From positions 1 to 6,444 of the forward strand of contig CADBPK010000108.1 of assembly GCA_902796465.1 (NCBI GenBank): DNA of 6,444 nucleotides, written 5' to 3'. The notes under the pieces are model-generated. The model was not told the origin of the DNA, searched no databases, and saw only the letters and a program-made list of their open reading frames with translations. The stretch is from an uncultured Erysipelotrichaceae bacterium (lineage in GTDB: Bacteria > Bacillota_I > Bacilli_A > Erysipelotrichales > Erysipelotrichaceae). Below are positions 5,687-6,444 of this stretch, piece by piece. The translations under genes were made by a program, and so were the position numbers. How positions within the stretch are numbered: position 1 is the stretch's first letter; each line of letters opens with the position of its first letter.

Positions 5687-6444
5687 ATGAAGATAGGTGT
5701 AATCTCTCTTGGATGTGCTAAAAATCTGGTCGATACAGAATATCTGCTCGGCCTTTTAAAAGCAAACGGTCAGGAACTGGTCCGGCGCTATCAGGATGCG
5801 GATGCAGTAATCATAAATACATGCGGTTTCATTGAAAGTGCCAAAAGTGAAGCAATCAGCACAATTCTTGATGCGGCTGATCTGAAACAGGGCAGACTGC
5901 AGAAACTGATCGTGATGGGATGCCTGTCACAAAGGTATAAACCACAGCTCGAACAGGAACTTCCTGAAGTTGACCGTTTCATATCGATCGATGAATATGG
6001 AAATCTTTCGGGTATTCTTACGGAAGTACTCGGTGTCAGGATTACCGGTGCCTACGGAAAGACCCCGCGTATCCTGTCCGGTAAACCCTGGATGGCTTAT
6101 CTGCGGATTGCGGACGGATGCGACAACCGGTGCAGTTACTGTGCGATTCCTCTGATCAGGGGACCGCTGCGTTCTTTTGCGGAAGATGATCTGGTGGCAG
6201 AAGCACAGCGCCTTGCTGAAAGCGGTGTGAAAGAACTTAATCTTATCTCCCAGGACAGTTCCCGTTACGGATATGATCTTGACGGCCGTCTGCATCTTTC
6301 CGGTCTGCTGAAAAGACTGGACAAGATCGAAGGATTTGAATGGATCCGTATCCTGTATCTGTATCCGGATGAGATTCCGGACGATCTGATCGACACGATT
6401 AAAAACAGCAGGCATATTCTTCCTTATTTTGATATTCCCGTACA
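5687..6444 (+). CDS. rimO: Ribosomal protein uS12 (S12) methylthiotransferase RimO, N-terminal part; 3' end outside the window
   Basis: The first 252 residues of a protein usually about 430-450 long. RimO is a radical SAM enzyme that adds a methylthio group to a conserved aspartate of ribosomal protein uS12. Residues 1-100 are the N-terminal methylthiotransferase domain, whose three cysteines for one iron-sulfur cluster are Cys10 (SLGCAKNLVD), Cys46 (NTCGFIESAK) and Cys79 (MGCLSQRY). The radical SAM motif CxxxCxxC is at Cys145, Cys149 and Cys152 in ADGCDNRCSYCAIPLIRG. LISQDSSRYGYD, LYLYPDEIPDDLI and the final YFDIPV are also typical of RimO; SLGCAKNLVD and the RYG motif argue for RimO rather than the related MiaB or MtaB. 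The C-terminal TRAM domain is beyond the edge. GGGTGA (5675-5680) lies six bases before the ATG. The gene has its own likely promoter after the pepC terminator. No frameshift is seen. Confidence 0.96.
   Translation, partial: MKIGVISLGCAKNLVDTEYLLGLLKANGQELVRRYQDADAVIINTCGFIESAKSEAISTILDAADLKQGRLQKLIVMGCLSQRYKPQLEQELPEVDRFISIDEYGNLSGILTEVLGVRITGAYGKTPRILSGKPWMAYLRIADGCDNRCSYCAIPLIRGPLRSFAEDDLVAEAQRLAESGVKELNLISQDSSRYGYDLDGRLHLSGLLKRLDKIEGFEWIRILYLYPDEIPDDLIDTIKNSRHILPYFDIPV

Overview
The window is 6.4 kb of a chromosome of moderate GC content with every real gene on the + strand. It reads as a low-to-mid GC Firmicute. The signs are strong GGAGG-type ribosome binding sites, Rho-independent terminators with T-runs, ATP-type PEP carboxykinase, a C1B aminopeptidase C and a Gram-positive wall-type surface protein. 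An anaerobic gut or oral lineage such as Erysipelotrichales or Clostridia is my best guess, but the sequence alone does not settle it.

Layout, left to right: (1) positions 3-620 are the 3' end of pckA, cut by the window edge, closed by a strong terminator at 627-660. (2) A 113-bp gap holds that terminator, a possible promoter and a small cluster of three AGACAT repeats, two direct and one inverted. (3) Positions 734-4213 encode a 1159-residue secreted surface protein: signal peptide, N-terminal thioester domain (predicted Cys62-Gln125 bond), a linking region, nine tandem Cna-B/SpaA-like modules and a C-terminal membrane anchor. (4) Positions 4279-5619 encode aminopeptidase C (PepC), followed by a terminator at 5617-5645. 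(5) Positions 5687-6444 are the 5' part of rimO, the ribosomal protein uS12 methylthiotransferase, cut by the right edge.

Three of the four genes are housekeeping genes (gluconeogenesis/anaplerosis, peptide catabolism, ribosome modification). The surface protein is the accessory item among them. Its architecture, a reactive thioester tip on a stalk of modules that can each lock themselves with a Lys-Asp/Asn isopeptide bond, is that of a covalent adhesin. All nine modules keep the Lys, Glu and Asp/Asn positions needed for that bond. The C-terminus has no LPxTG; VETGD sits where the sorting motif should be. No sortase lies in the window.

No RNA genes, CRISPR arrays, insertion sequences or origins are visible. 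There is no gene-free stretch above 300 bases.
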